Below, piece after piece: positions 23,680 to 34,829 of a DNA stretch of 64,000 nucleotides. The translations under genes were made by a program, and so were the position numbers. This DNA is from Mesostigma viride (taxonomy: Eukaryota; Streptophyta; Mesostigmatophyceae; Mesostigmatales; Mesostigmataceae): contig RPFO01000448.1 of NCBI GenBank assembly GCA_009746045.1, forward strand, positions 548,126 through 612,125, given 5' to 3'. A model generated the notes under the pieces. It was not told the DNA's origin and made no database searches. It saw only the letters and a list, made by a program, of their open reading frames with translations. Each line of letters starts with the position of its first letter. Position 1 is the stretch's first letter.

Positions 23680-25966
23680 TGCCGCGAATCTCCCTGAGAT
23701 GTACGCGCCGCCGGTTGGGAGGGCGCGTCTGCGGCCACGTTGTTAACATCTACCTCTACTCTAGTTGACTCCGCGTCGGGGCTACCATCTGATTTTTCTA
23801 TCCTATCCCCTACCCCGGGACCCAAGCCCATGGGCAGGGCTACTACTCCCGAGGAGCGGTGGGACGGGAGGCCGCCTCGCCCGACCACCCGCCCTCTTCC
23901 CCCCCTCCTCCTCTTCGTCAGCCCCCTCCTCATCGTCATACTCGTAGCCAGCCACTGCCTGCGTTTGGCCGGAAGAGGAGGACTGTCGCCGCGCCTCAAT
24001 CTCGTTGACCGCGCGCAACACACCCTTGGTAGAGTTGGTCGCGGGTGGTCGCGGCTGCTGGTACTGCGTCGGGACCTGTCTGGCGTGCTGCAGGCGAGCC
24101 GCACGCTCACCCGCGTTGCGGGGTCGGTCCCGAGGGCCGGAGGGGTCGGGGCGGCTGCCGAAGGCCGGGCCGGAGAAACGAACGCTGGGTGTCCCTTCTC
24201 CAGCCCCGCGACCGGCGTTCTTGCCCCGGAGCTTGGGGCAGTCGCGCTTGAGGTGCCCCACCTCACTGCACATGAAGCAGCGCGCCTTGCTAGCATCGAT
24301 CGCGTTGACGCCAAGGTCAGTGTAGCCATCATCAGGGTCGTCGGGGTACTCCTCCTCCTCCTCGCCGATGAGCTCCGTAGAGTACATCTGGTTCACCCGT
24401 CGCGGACCTGCAGTGGCTGACCTGAAGAAACGGCGCACCGAGGGTGCGCGCCCGCGAGCCACCACGTCGGCCACCTGCAGAAGGTATCTCTGGATATTCA
24501 GGATGTCCCACTCCTTCCAGGGGACCTCAGCGTAGTGTTTGAATACCTCATCCTGCAGCTCGGGGCTGAGCGCCTCGATGAATCTGATCTTGTACTCGTA
24601 CCAGGTCATGTCGGTTAGATAAGCGGCGCTGGACTCAAACTTGGACAGAAACTCGCGATATGGGGTGGTCCCCTGGCGTAGCTTGCCGAAAGCGATCCGC
24701 TCGTGGAGCTCCGCGTCTGGGGGTATCAGCTTGCGGCGCACCCGGTCCATCAGCTCCTCCACGGTCTGTGGGTATGACTGGGATGCGATGCTCTCACAGT
24801 TCAGGATGCTCACCACCGAGGGGTCCATGCAGGTGTTAACCACATGCGGGATCAAATCACAGGTGGCCAGTTCCCAGCTGTTGTGATTGCACCACACGGT
24901 ATACTGCTGTTGCCACATGCGTCCCCATTCGTCGACCTCTCGCGGTTTCATATCCGCGTGCAGCTTGGGTACATTCTTGAAGGTAGGCATCGGTGGGGCC
25001 TTTACCGTGTTAAGCTTAGGCCCACCGACCTCCCTGTAGGAGATGGAGCCGAATGCTGGAGGCTGCGACCGCGGGAGAGATCCGGATCTGTCCGGTGTGC
25101 CGTGTGTCCGGCGCACCTGTACCGACGAGGGGTGTTCGTACCCGGGTCATCCAGTGCCACCCTGCTGAAACTGAGGTTGCCAGCAGGCGCAGGCGAGGGG
25201 ACCGCGCTTCGGTCAAGCACCCGCGGACGCTGCGGTTGAGGTGCCAGGCGCTGGGCTGGCGTGTGAGTCTCCTCGTCGCGGGTGGTGACACTGCTCCGGG
25301 TCTCCTCTGGGCTGGTCCGTGGTCTATGAGTACCAACGGGCGGGCCCTGCGTGACAGATCCCTCGTCCGCCTCGTTAGTCCCTTCCAGGTCATCGAACTC
25401 GCCGTCTGCCCCTGGGACTTCCCCTTCCTCGTCCGAATACCATAACGCCGTGGGTAACAGGGACGTGCTGCCGAAGGAAACTCTGCGTCTGCCCCGGTGT
25501 GGGGGGCCCGGTGGAGGTCCTTGGGGCCGCCCCCGACCTGCCCAAGGATGCGTGGGCCGCCCGGTGACTGGTAGCTGACGGCGGTAGTGCAGGGTATCTT
25601 CATTCTCGTCTCTCTGCTGCTCTGGATCAGGTGGTAGCCATTGTGGTCTCGTCTGGGGTTGTTGCTGCTGCGTCTGGGGTTGCTGCTGTTGCCATTGCTG
25701 CTGTGGTGACCGTTGCTGCTGCTGATGCTGCTGCTGCTGTTGCTGCTGCTGCGGTTGCTGCTGCTGCTGCCGCTGCTGTTGCTGCTGCTGCTGTTGCTGC
25801 TGCTGCTGTTGCTGCTGCTGCTGTTGCTGCTGCTGCTGTTGCTGCTGCTGCTGGGGCTGCTGCTGCTGTTGCTGCTGCTGCTGGGGCTGCTGCTGGGGCT
25901 GCTGCTGCCGTTGCTGCTGGAGCCTCTCTCGGTCGTTTCTGTCATCTCTCTTGTTAAGCCTCCCAC
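23680..25966 (-). pseudogene. gag: Chromovirus Gag, main part, frameshifted
   Basis: The best frame is 25116-23803. It holds a capsid-like Retrotrans_gag region (about residues 30-215, with WGRMWQQQYTVW and TPYREFLSKFE) and a CCHC zinc knuckle (CFMCSEVGHLKRDC) at about residue 280. The last part of Gag (ALPMGLGPGVGDRIEKSD onward, about 23850-23690) is in another frame. Upstream, 25640-25920 is a long CAG/CTG-type tract (Ser, Gln or Ala depending on frame) and the frame breaks near 25150. The 5' end of gag was separated from the rest by the insertion at 25971-29424. Confidence 0.75.
25640..25920 (-). repeat. (CTG/CAG)-rich tract in gag
   Basis: An imperfect triplet array with TTG and GGG interruptions in the N-terminal part of gag. 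It is open in several frames, so which residue is encoded cannot be decided here. Confidence 0.85.
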
Positions 25967-25970
25967 GGTC

Positions 25971-28900
25971 CTTAATTTAGGACAAAGTCCTAAATTAACT
26001 CGTCGTCTGTCCCAACTCAGTCCTCACAGGAGGACTGAGTTGACAATTTTCAACCGCGTGTAGCGACTAGGTGGGGGGTCCATCCCAAATGTTTTGATGT
26101 GGATCTGGGGTGTACTAGATATCATTTTGTTGGCAAAAATACTGCATATGTGAAAACTTGACCCGAACACCTGAAAATTACACGGACGTTGGGCGCCCCT
26201 CGCGAATTTGCATTTTTCGGGATAAGAACGAGTGGGAAAAATTCAATCAAATCCTGGTGCATGAAGAAAAAATATAGGCACGTAAACAACATAGTTCTTG
26301 AAGCGTGGCAAAAAACTGGGCTCCATTTGGCCACTGCAACTGCCTGAAACAATTAAAAAACTCTCAGTCCTCAGGAGAGGAATGGGGCTTTTGCTAACTT
26401 TGCTAGCATGTAAGTGCGGTCATACTACATCACCGTGGCCACCAACCATCCCAATCAACTCATTTCCCTTCAAGCATTACAGGACAACACACTTGCATCA
26501 TCATACTTCAGGTATATCATACCTTATCATGTAGTGAGAGCCTATGCATGCATGTAGGGAATGGGCTTGGATACCTACCAACAAAGGGTTATGTTATAAG
26601 TGCCAACCACCAATATAATGGGTAGGTTAAGCATATTTCCATTGTTTCAAACAACAATAGATATGGCTATAACTGTTTTGCCTTGCCATGATGTGGCCAA
26701 CATAGTTGCTGGCACATGATGGCAGTGGTTTGTCACCAAGACTTTTCACTCACCCGTAAAAGCTTGAATGCACCCTTGACGCAGCCCGTGGCCACACAAT
26801 CATGCAGTATGAACGTAGCAAAAGAATAACTAACATCTATGAAGGTGTTTAAACCTGCACAGCTCCTAAAACCCTGCACAACTACACTGGGTTAAGGCAA
26901 ATGCCTGCTAACATCATCTGAAAAGGGGGTTTTAGAGAGGGGCAGGCAACGGTCAAGAAAGAGCATCAAGACTTGAACCTGACAACGCCTCGCAAGCTTA
27001 AACTCATGTACAAACATCAAGGAACGAAGAGGCAACGATTATCCGGCTTTACCTGGCACGGCTGGCGTTACCTTGGCCCAGGCGGTGCCCGCAAAAGTGG
27101 CACTTTGCGGCACATAGACCATGACGTGACAGAATGGTCGAGATCATCAAATCTATACTGTCACTCAATATATTCTAATACAATTCATGTTAAAATGTAG
27201 AAAGAAACCTATCAGCCATTGAAATTGCGCCGGAAAGCAAGCGCAGTCATCAATTCCGTCGACCTGCCTTATCGCAGTTTTTTCCAGCAAGAACAGTGCC
27301 GACACCGGGTAAATCGCATCCCCGCGAGCTAAAAATTGATTTATATCATCTTTAGGGCATTTTAAATCTATTTACTGAGTTTGGACGGCTAACTCGTCCG
27401 CAAACGTAAACTGCATGCATGGGCGCGAGCCGCCATGGCTAGGTCGTGCATTTCCGGAACTCGCGTTTCACGTGGAAAAGTACCCTTACCACCTGTACTT
27501 TGACCGTACAGTTAGCCGCGCATACCAAATCCAAAAAAATCCCAAAAATATGTCCAAGAAAGATCTTTTCACGTAGTATTTGAATAAATTTTGAGAGAAT
27601 TTTTTTGTCAAACATTCTGACCGGGGCGAATTTTCTACGAAACCCAAAAACTCGGTCCTCTAGAGAGGACTGAGTTCAACTCAGTCCTCCGTAGAGGACC
27701 AGGGACAGACGACGAGTTAAGGACCAATTTACTATAACCGAGGTACCGGGGGGGGGGGTCACTATATGGACCGTACCCCATGTGGACCGTACCCGGCATG
27801 ATGTACCCGACCCGTGGTACCGGCACATGGTACCCGGATTCCGTACCCGGGTACCGGGTATAATGGCGGGAAAGTAGGTACCTCGACCAAAAATATAACC
27901 GATTTTGGAGCGAAAAAGTGGGTGCGGGAATGATCTGAGGTGGATATGGCGACGTGACAATCGTGGCCGGCGTTTTCACGTGCGTTTATCATTTCGGGCG
28001 CCCAGTAGCAAAAACGAAAGGTAGTTATTTATGCTTAAAGGCTGTGAAATTTTCTGCGCAAGTTTTTATGTGTAGCGCTGTAGCACAGCGGCACAACACA
28101 AATGGGTCGCAGATCGCCTGCTCGCGGAGGGTCGATTTTGGCACAAACATGTTAGTGTATTAGCAATGGTGGTGCGAATCGAGCCAGGAAATTTTTGTGG
28201 ACGATTTTGATTATAGTCTGGAGTTTATAAACGGAGTATTTGACATGGGAGCGCCTGGGCCGTGATATTCTTGCCCGATTTCCATTGTCGACCATGTTTT
28301 AGGGACGTTCAGGCTGGGCAGCGAGCGCACCTTGTAGGTCTTCACTTTCGGTATTTCTTGGACCTAGAACGCAGCACAAGCGTGGTTTATATCATTTTTG
28401 AACCGGTTGGCCAGCTTTGGTGCGCTCAGCTCTCGGAAAGCTGACCTCGCTGCGGATTTCAGCGACTTTTTTGCAACCATCTGAATGAGGCGACGTAAGT
28501 AGCAGGTACGTGCCGGGGTGCCCTAGATCATGAGTGTAACTGGCAACGCTGTCGTGGTGTTTTGAGTCAGTAAGCTATGCCTAAAAAGAGGGGACGCTCT
28601 CTGTGCACATAACTGTCACACATAGTTGGTTTACGTCATACAATTTTTTACGTCTCTATCTTCGTCGTCCGCTGCAGCTAAAACACACATGCGTAAGAGC
28701 AGTTTTACTCATGTGTTAGTTATAAACCATGGTCCTATGGCCTGCAGTCGTTCAGGGTGTTCTCAGACAGTATATACAATATGGTTTACGTGTTACATGC
28801 ACCCTGAATTCGCTCACAAAGCGTTGCATGTTAGCACAACGTTGCTCTGTAACTTGATTTGGCTGCATTCATGTGTTAGTTGCAATGCAAATGCAATGTT

Positions 28901-29424
28901 TTTTCATCGCTGGGTGGTGGCCAGCATGTCCGTGATGTCAAAGAAGGTTTGGCATATGCTTAGAGAAAGTTTACCGCAAGGGGTGGGCCATGTTCAAGCC
29001 GGGCAACCTCAGCAACCATGCAACCGTATATTGCATTACCTGCACCATCTGTGACACCGTTAAGCACGCGTATATATAGAGGCAGCCACAGCAGGGTATG
29101 GCCTTGTTATACGCTGCCCCGCCATCCCAAGGCCTCGTAGGGTCCCCTAGCGCTTGTAAGATGCTCAAGGGACCGTGTGGATAGCATGGTCATGCGTTGA
29201 CACTAATTGGTCCTATTGGTCCTAAATTCTCATTTTGACCAAATTCGCGGTTTGAGGCCTGCCATGGGCCAGGGTCCATTCAGGCACTAAATGTAATTAT
29301 TTGAACCCAGGTTTTTGTCCAAAATTCAAAAAGTGTGTTATCTGTCAGTGGTAAAAATGCCAGGGTCAAAATTTGATCTTTGCACATATATTTTTTAATT
29401 CAAACTGGTCCTAAAATAAGGACT
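25971..29424. mobile_element. TIR-like element C within gag, itself interrupted
   Basis: The left end (GTCCTTAATTTAGGAC, about 25968-25983) and right end (GTCCTAAAATAAGGAC, about 29408-29424) are inverted versions of each other. The left end also forms a 17-bp palindrome around AAA, interrupted by the TTAA element at 25999-27716. Without that insertion it is about 1.73 kb, the same size class as families A and B. Target duplication is unclear: TTAA on the left, ATAA on the right at best. The interior has no credible gene. A tRNA-like A box (TAGCACAGCGG, 28081) and B-box-like GGTCGATTTTGG (28129) may give a pol III-like region. GTACCGGG motifs cluster at 27739-27868. Confidence 0.45.
25999..27716 (-). 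mobile_element. TTAA element family A, copy 1
   Basis: Perfect 15-bp terminal inverted repeats CTCGTCGTCTGTCCC, flanked by TTAA at 25995-25998 and 27717-27720. Orientation is opposite to copies 2 and 3. Subterminal hairpins carry CTCAGTCCTC/GAGGACTGAG. 1718 bp, no transposase; the open frames of 75-78 codons are discussed under rejected items. Confidence 0.93.
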
Positions 29425-29703
29425 TTTCTTGGGAACATGGACACTCTGCCTGGGTAAGGCGTCTATAATGTCCCCATCCGCTGGGAACCTAGGGTTCTGA
29501 TCTCTGGATCGTGGGGAGCCTTCCGCAGGTCTCTCCATGACCTCACCTGTATCTGTCCCTGCTTGGACGTGCAGTGGTACCTCTATACCCTCTGTACCGT
29601 GCTCGTGGTTGTCTACCGGTTCTATCTCTGTATTCTCTAGATCTCGTTCTCTAGCCTCTTCCTCTGTATCTCTGGCGTTCCTTGTTTGGGACCGTGTGGG
29701 CAT
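29425..29703 (-). pseudogene. gag: N-terminal gag fragment of the chromovirus
   Basis: An ATG-started frame (MPTRSQTRNARDTEEEARER...) rich in Glu, Arg and Asp runs into the end of element C at 29424. Its place between the upstream ORF and the main gag, on the same strand, suggests that it is the start of Gag cut off by the insertion. I could not show a clean in-frame rejoining, so it may also be a separate small ORF. Confidence 0.5.
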
Positions 29704-29835
29704 GGTGCTCGTACCGGTACCTTACACTGCAGGCAACACCTCCCCAGGAAGGAAGAGAGAGAAAGAGAGAGAGCAACCACGTGCTATAGAGCTATAACTG
29801 TGGAACCTAATACTACTCCCTAGTACTGGTCTCCT

Positions 29836-30174
29836 CTACTGCTTGCTAGGGCCAATGGTCAGCTGAGAGAAAGTCACTGTAACTGCTGTCCCCTCCCCCT
29901 GACTGCTGAGTGTGGGTGGCTTGGAGCATTCACGTGTGGTGTGCATCCCCTCAGGCAATGGCATGTGTTCCCTAACAAACCTATCTGCCTCTGTAATGTT
30001 ATCAAACCCTTTCCACTTAGCACTAGAGCCTTGGGACAATATCTTATCTTTAATATGCTCCTCACAAGTCTTCCAGCTGTAGAATATAGCAGGCCTACCC
30101 TTATCCCCGTCGTGAGCTACTGCGTAGTAAGGAAATCCAGACTGTCCACCCTTGTTTATTTTACGTCGTGGCAT
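29836..30174 (-). CDS. Upstream ORF with RNase H1 N-terminal-like domain
   Basis: 112 codons from ATG to TAG, open and uninterrupted. Residues about 15-66 match the RNase H1 N-terminal / caulimovirus VI fold: YYAVAHDGDKGRPAIFYSW, then TCEEHI, KWKGFDNITEADRFV. In RNase H1 this domain binds RNA:DNA hybrids through the pattern of an aromatic pair, a Trp before Cys, and a K-x-F turn before an Ala/Phe-Val helix, all visible here. The C-terminal 40 residues are low-complexity. It lies between the leader and gag of the chromovirus. A role in reverse transcription or RNA binding is inference. Confidence 0.75.
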   Translation of the reverse strand: MPRRKINKGGQSGFPYYAVAHDGDKGRPAIFYSWKTCEEHIKDKILSQGSSAKWKGFDNITEADRFVREHMPLPEGMHTTRECSKPPTLSSQGEGTAVTVTFSQLTIGPSKQ

Positions 30175-30907
30175 GTTACATCATAGTCTGGCAGCGGCTT
30201 GCAAGCAAGAGAGAAAGGGGAAACCCAGGCTACCTCTAATGCAGTGACCTTAAACAAACGAGGAGAGAGAGCACGGAGTATAACACAGCACACGCCCGAG
30301 CCTTCCGCAGGAACGGGCTATACGCACACACGGAGGTAAACACCGTCAACACAGTCGGCAACAGCCAGACGGTATCCACGCCCCCACGACCCCTTGCAGG
30401 TCAACAACGAATGTCCGTCTCCGCGACGTCCATGGGCACCAACAACATTTACAACCTATAGAGACACAACATATAACATAAACCCCCTGCGCGCGCGTTC
30501 CCGGATAGAGAGCAAGCTCGCCAGCTAGCCTTCAGCAGGCATAGCTTTGTAAAGAAAGAATTCTAACTAGGGGACGTACCATCTTCAATGACGTTAATCC
30601 CTCCTGAACTGGCCGCCACCCGGTGTCGTTGAAGGCAAGCCCTGGCCGCCACTAGGTGTCGTTGAAAACAGGAGAGCTGAACGCTATCGTTGACAGCACC
30701 TCACCACAGGACTATTGCTAGCCCCGCCGAGTATCCCAGACTGGCCGCTTGCTGCTAGGTCGTCGTTGAATCCCTTTACGGGCTGGCCGCCGGCCTGACA
30801 GCAATCGTTGAATTCCGGAACCTCTACCTACGCCAAGCTTCGTCTTGGTATCCTAATTGGCTCACTAACCCTCTCCGCGAGAGTTAGCTAACCTTTCCAG
30901 CACATTT
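30175..30907 (-). other. Chromovirus 5' leader with internal repeats
   Basis: No gene is seen. Between about 30605 and 30815 the motif CTGGCCGC followed some 10-20 bases later by TCGTTGAA occurs four times on the + strand, two of them in nearly identical 30-bp units. On the element's strand this is a repeated TTCAACGA...GGCCAG motif in the leader RNA, where packaging or dimerisation signals are expected in retroelements (inference). Confidence 0.5.
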
Positions 30908-30919
30908 CCTCCGATACCA
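30908..30919 (-). other. Primer-binding site of the chromovirus
   Basis: Next to the 5' LTR the - strand reads TGGTATCGGAGG, close to the complement of the 3' end of initiator methionine tRNA (TGGTATCAGAGC in plants). One base separates it from the LTR. Confidence 0.75.
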
Positions 30920-30920
30920 G

Positions 30921-33226
30921 TGTTACGTCCCTGCCCAGACACACCTAGCCTGAGCTACGTAGCGAAAGACCCTCCTTGCCGGAATTAGGAATAATTCAAG
31001 ATAGCCTAAAGTAGGTTGCGCTTCACGACGTGAGTCGTGAGATATCTGGCATCACGGCTTAACTCGTCGTCTGTCCCTGGTCCTCTACGGAGGACTGAGT
31101 TGAACTCAGTCCTCTCTAGAGGACCGAGTTTTTGGGTTTCGTAGAAAATTCGCCCCGGTCAGAATGTTTGACAAAAAAATTCTCTCAAAATTTATTCAAA
31201 TACTACGTGAAAAGATCTTTCTTGGACATATTTTTGGGATTTTTTTGGATTTGGTATGCGCGGCTAACTGTACGGTCAAAGTACAGGTGGTAAGGGTACT
31301 TTTCCACGTGAAACGCGAGTTCCGGAAATGCACGACCTAGCCATGGCGGCTCGCGCCCATGCATGCAGTTTACGTTTGCGGACGAGTTAGCCGTCCAAAC
31401 TCAGTAAATAGATTTAAAATGCCCTAAAGATGATATAAATCAATTTTTAGCTCGCGGGGATGCGATTTACCCAGTGTCGGCACTGTTCTTGCTGGAAAAA
31501 ACTGCGATAAGGCAGGTCGACGGAATTGATTACTGCGCTTGCTTTCCGGCGCAATTTCAATGGCTGATAGGTTTCTTTCTACATGTTAACATGAGTTGCA
31601 TTAGAATATATTGAGTGACAGTATAGATTTGATGATCTCGACCATTCTGTCACGTCATGGTCTATGTGCCGCAAAGTGCCACTTTTGCGGGCACCGCCTG
31701 GGCCAAGGTAACGCCAGCCGTGCCAGGTAAAGCCGGATAATCGTTGCCTCTTCGTTCCTTGATGTTCGTACATGAGTTTAAGCTTGCGAGGCGTTGTCAG
31801 GTTCAAGTCTTGATGCTCTTTCTTGACCGTTGCCTGCCCCTCTCTAAAACCCCCTTTTCAGATGATGTTAGCAGGCATTTGCCTTAACCCAGTGTAGTTG
31901 TGCAGGGTTTTAGGAGCTGTGCAGGTTTAAACACCTTCATAGATGTTAGTTATTCTTTTGCTACGTTCATACTGCATGATTGTGTGGCCACGGGCTGCGT
32001 CAAGGGTGCATTCAAGCTTTTACGGGTGAGTGAAAAGTCTTGGTGACAAACCACTGCCATCATGTGCCAGCAACTATGTTGGCCACATCATGGCAAGGCA
32101 AAACAGTTATAGCCATATCTATTGTTGTTTGAAACAATGGAAATATGCTTAACCTACCCATTATATTGGTGGTTGACACTTATAACATAACCCTTTGTTG
32201 GTAGGTATCCAAGCCCATTCCCTACATGCATGCATAGGCTCTCACTACATGATAAGGTATGATATACCTGAAGTATGATGATGCAAGTGTGTTGTCCTGT
32301 AATGCTTGAAGGGAAATGAGTTGATTGGGATGGTTGGTGGCCACGGTGATGTAGTATGACCGCACTTACATGCTAGCAAAGTTAGCAAAAGCCCCATTCC
32401 TCTCCTGAGGACTGAGAGTTTTTTAATTGTTTCAGGCAGTTGCAGTGGCCAAATGGAGCCCAGTTTTTTGCCACGCTTCAAGAACTATGTTGTTTACATG
32501 CCTATATTTTTTCTTCATGCACCAGGATTTGATTAAATTTTTCCCACTCGTTCTTATCCCGAAAAATGCAAATTCGCGAGGGGCGCCCAACGTCCGTGTA
32601 ATTTTCAGGTGTTCGGGTCAAGTTTTCACATATGCAGTATTTTTGCCAACAAAATGATATCTAGTACACCCCAGATCCACATCAAAACATTTGGGATGGA
32701 CCCCCCACCTAGTCGCTACACGCGGTTGAAAATTGTCAACTCAGTCCTCCTGTGAGGACTGAGTTGGGACAGACGACGAGTTAATGCCAAGCTAATTAGT
32801 TCACACTTATATTGGCTAGCAATACCAATTACAAATGGATAATGCCCCGGGCTCAATGTGTAGGCGTATTCGCACTTATCATTCATTAAACCAAGAGGAC
32901 GAGACTCTCGTCCTCGGACCAATTTAACCTAGGTTGGTTGCGGCGCAGATACACACCAATTTCCCTAGAACAATCCGAGTCACTCATTCCACGTAGGATC
33001 CGGGCCGACATCGACCCTCAACTATAGGATCCACGCCTAGAACAACTGACAGACTCAGAACCGGCGCGGCGCCACAGCACCGGCCCCTAAAAGAACAACC
33101 TAGGACCAAAATAACTAGTCCAATTCACACAATAGCCAAGGTCCGTAAAACCCAAGTCCAATAGACTAAACGGCCTTAGTAATTTATTCCATTGTTACGT
33201 CCGGCCAAAAGGGCAGGGACGTAACA
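30921..33226 (-). repeat. 5' LTR of the chromovirus, split by a TTAA element
   Basis: Equals the 3' LTR (16347-16928) apart from a 2-bp indel and about one substitution, plus the inserted element at 31063-32780. LTR sequence is 30921-31062 and 32785-33226, counting one TTAA as target. Confidence 0.95.
31063..32780 (+). mobile_element. TTAA element family A, copy 2
   Basis: Same termini as copy 1, flanked by TTAA at 31059-31062 and 32781-32784. The empty site is visible in the other LTR at 16485-16488. Nearly identical to copy 1 in inverted orientation. Confidence 0.95.
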
Positions 33227-33653
33227 TCAACCCCCTTAATCGCCCCTTTGGATGCTTAAGTGGCCCTAACCCCTATGAAGGCTTCATAACATCCCCCCAC
33301 CCTGTAACCACTATTCTCCACCTGTATATTCTCCACGGTGACTGCTATCGCCTCTTAACATATAACGAACTGGCTGCCTGGGTCCCCAATATGCCTACTT
33401 ATGCTGCCTGGGCCGCGCTAGTACAAGCCATAACACACGCCCTGATCAACCATGCTGTTTCCGGCCCCACCGTCTAGGTCATCTAGTCGCTCCACACGTA
33501 AGCCAGCCATAATTTCAATGCACAAGGATACACATTTCCATCACCATTCATCTTCATCATCCTGAACGACTCGAAAACGCGGAAAAGATAACGGCAGGCT
33601 CGAGCTACCATGGTCCGGATTCTCCCGATTTCTGGCCTGCGCTGGTTGTCTCT

Positions 33654-34829
33654 TTGATACCCCCCCGCTGGCACACACTCATGACTTCTCCCCGTGCCCC
33701 CTATAAAGCTGGTGAATGGTGCTGCTTTTGTCCATACAGCACGACCGCAACATGCTCGGGGAAGGTGATCGCAGAACTCCCCCTTGGAACCCTGCACGTT
33801 CAACTAATGGCGCCGCTGAGCGGCCACAATGGCTGTCTGGCTCAACTTACAACTGCAGTGGTGTTCCTCCCCACCCAGCTATGCCACCGGATTCGGGTTG
33901 TACCTTGGTCCCTTGAACAATCATGTGTATACCAACCCAACCCCAACCTTCCAGACGCTGCTATTATTTGGCTACATGTGGGATCAACCCGCCTGGACAT
34001 GTTGTCATTGGATCCAGTGGAATTTGGCTGGGTGCTAAATCAGGGTGACAGCAGAACTGTAAAAGGCCTTTACGAGTACACGGCAGAGTGGGGCTACACA
34101 ATGCTCTTGCATAAAAACCATCAATTCCACCCCGGACGGACACGCTGGGGCGCTACTGAGTGGCCTGGCCACACCTGGGTCCGCAACATCACCCTCGCCG
34201 CTGACCACCCGCTGATCATTGATCGCCGCGCGACCGACGTACAACACCTCTTGATGCACCGGTCCATCGGGGTTGGGGAGATCCTCCACCGGCGATTTCA
34301 ACACCCTGCTACATGTTTATGTACCAACCCCACTGAAACTGTGGAACACCGATTTTTATGGTGTAGCCTCCAGGGAGTTTGGACCTGGTTGATTGGTTTA
34401 TGGGCAGCCTGGACGTCTGAGCCTATCATACCGGTGTCTACCCGCTCCATTATCTTTGGCATCACTGGCACCCCTGGCCTTGAGCTCACCTTTTCACAAC
34501 AAGCGTGGATATGGCTCCGCACATGCATGTTATATACAATCTGGACGGTGCGAAACGATGTGCCGGTGGTGTTCAATAGGCGCACAGTTTTCGACAAAGC
34601 TGGGGTTCTCTCACGCTTCATTTACCTATGGAACTCCGGCATGCGACGCTACTGGATGGTTGCAAATGAACAAAACAAAATCTGGGACCCTGGCGCGGAC
34701 CAGGATAAGCCCAGCCCACTTGAGATCTTTCATGACCTCATGGGCAAAAACAGGATCTTTACCCACATGCCCAATGACAACCCATTAGAAGTCCAGTGGC
34801 TTCCGTGGTCTAGTAAGGCTCCGTTTTAG
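33654..34829 (+). pseudogene. LINE ORF2 C-terminal part, zinc-binding region
   Basis: A 391-codon frame ending in TAG. Residues about 205-250 hold a histidine/cysteine pattern (LHRRF...CLCTNPTETVEHRFLWC) typical of the RT zinc-binding (zf-RVT) domain at the end of LINE ORF2, followed by a tryptophan-rich tail. The upstream LINE frame stops at 33479, so the ORF is interrupted by that stop and a frame change. It cannot make a full enzyme because the RT catalytic part and the endonuclease are missing. Confidence 0.65.

Larger units (their letters stand above)
16347..33226 (-). mobile_element. Ty3/gypsy chromovirus with nested insertions
   Basis: The LTRs begin TGTTACGTCCCTGCC and end GGCAGGGACGTAACA. 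The element is flanked by TCAAC (16342-16346 and 33227-33231). It lies on the - strand: primer-binding site next to the right LTR, polypurine tract next to the left one. Reading 5' to 3' it holds a leader, an RNase H1-N-like ORF, gag, protease, RT, RNase H, integrase, a chromodomain and a further ORF region. Three insertions add about 5.2 kb: a TTAA element in the 5' LTR, a TIR-like element in gag and another TTAA element within that. The LTRs differ by only a few bases, yet the coding region has many frame changes. Confidence 0.95.
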
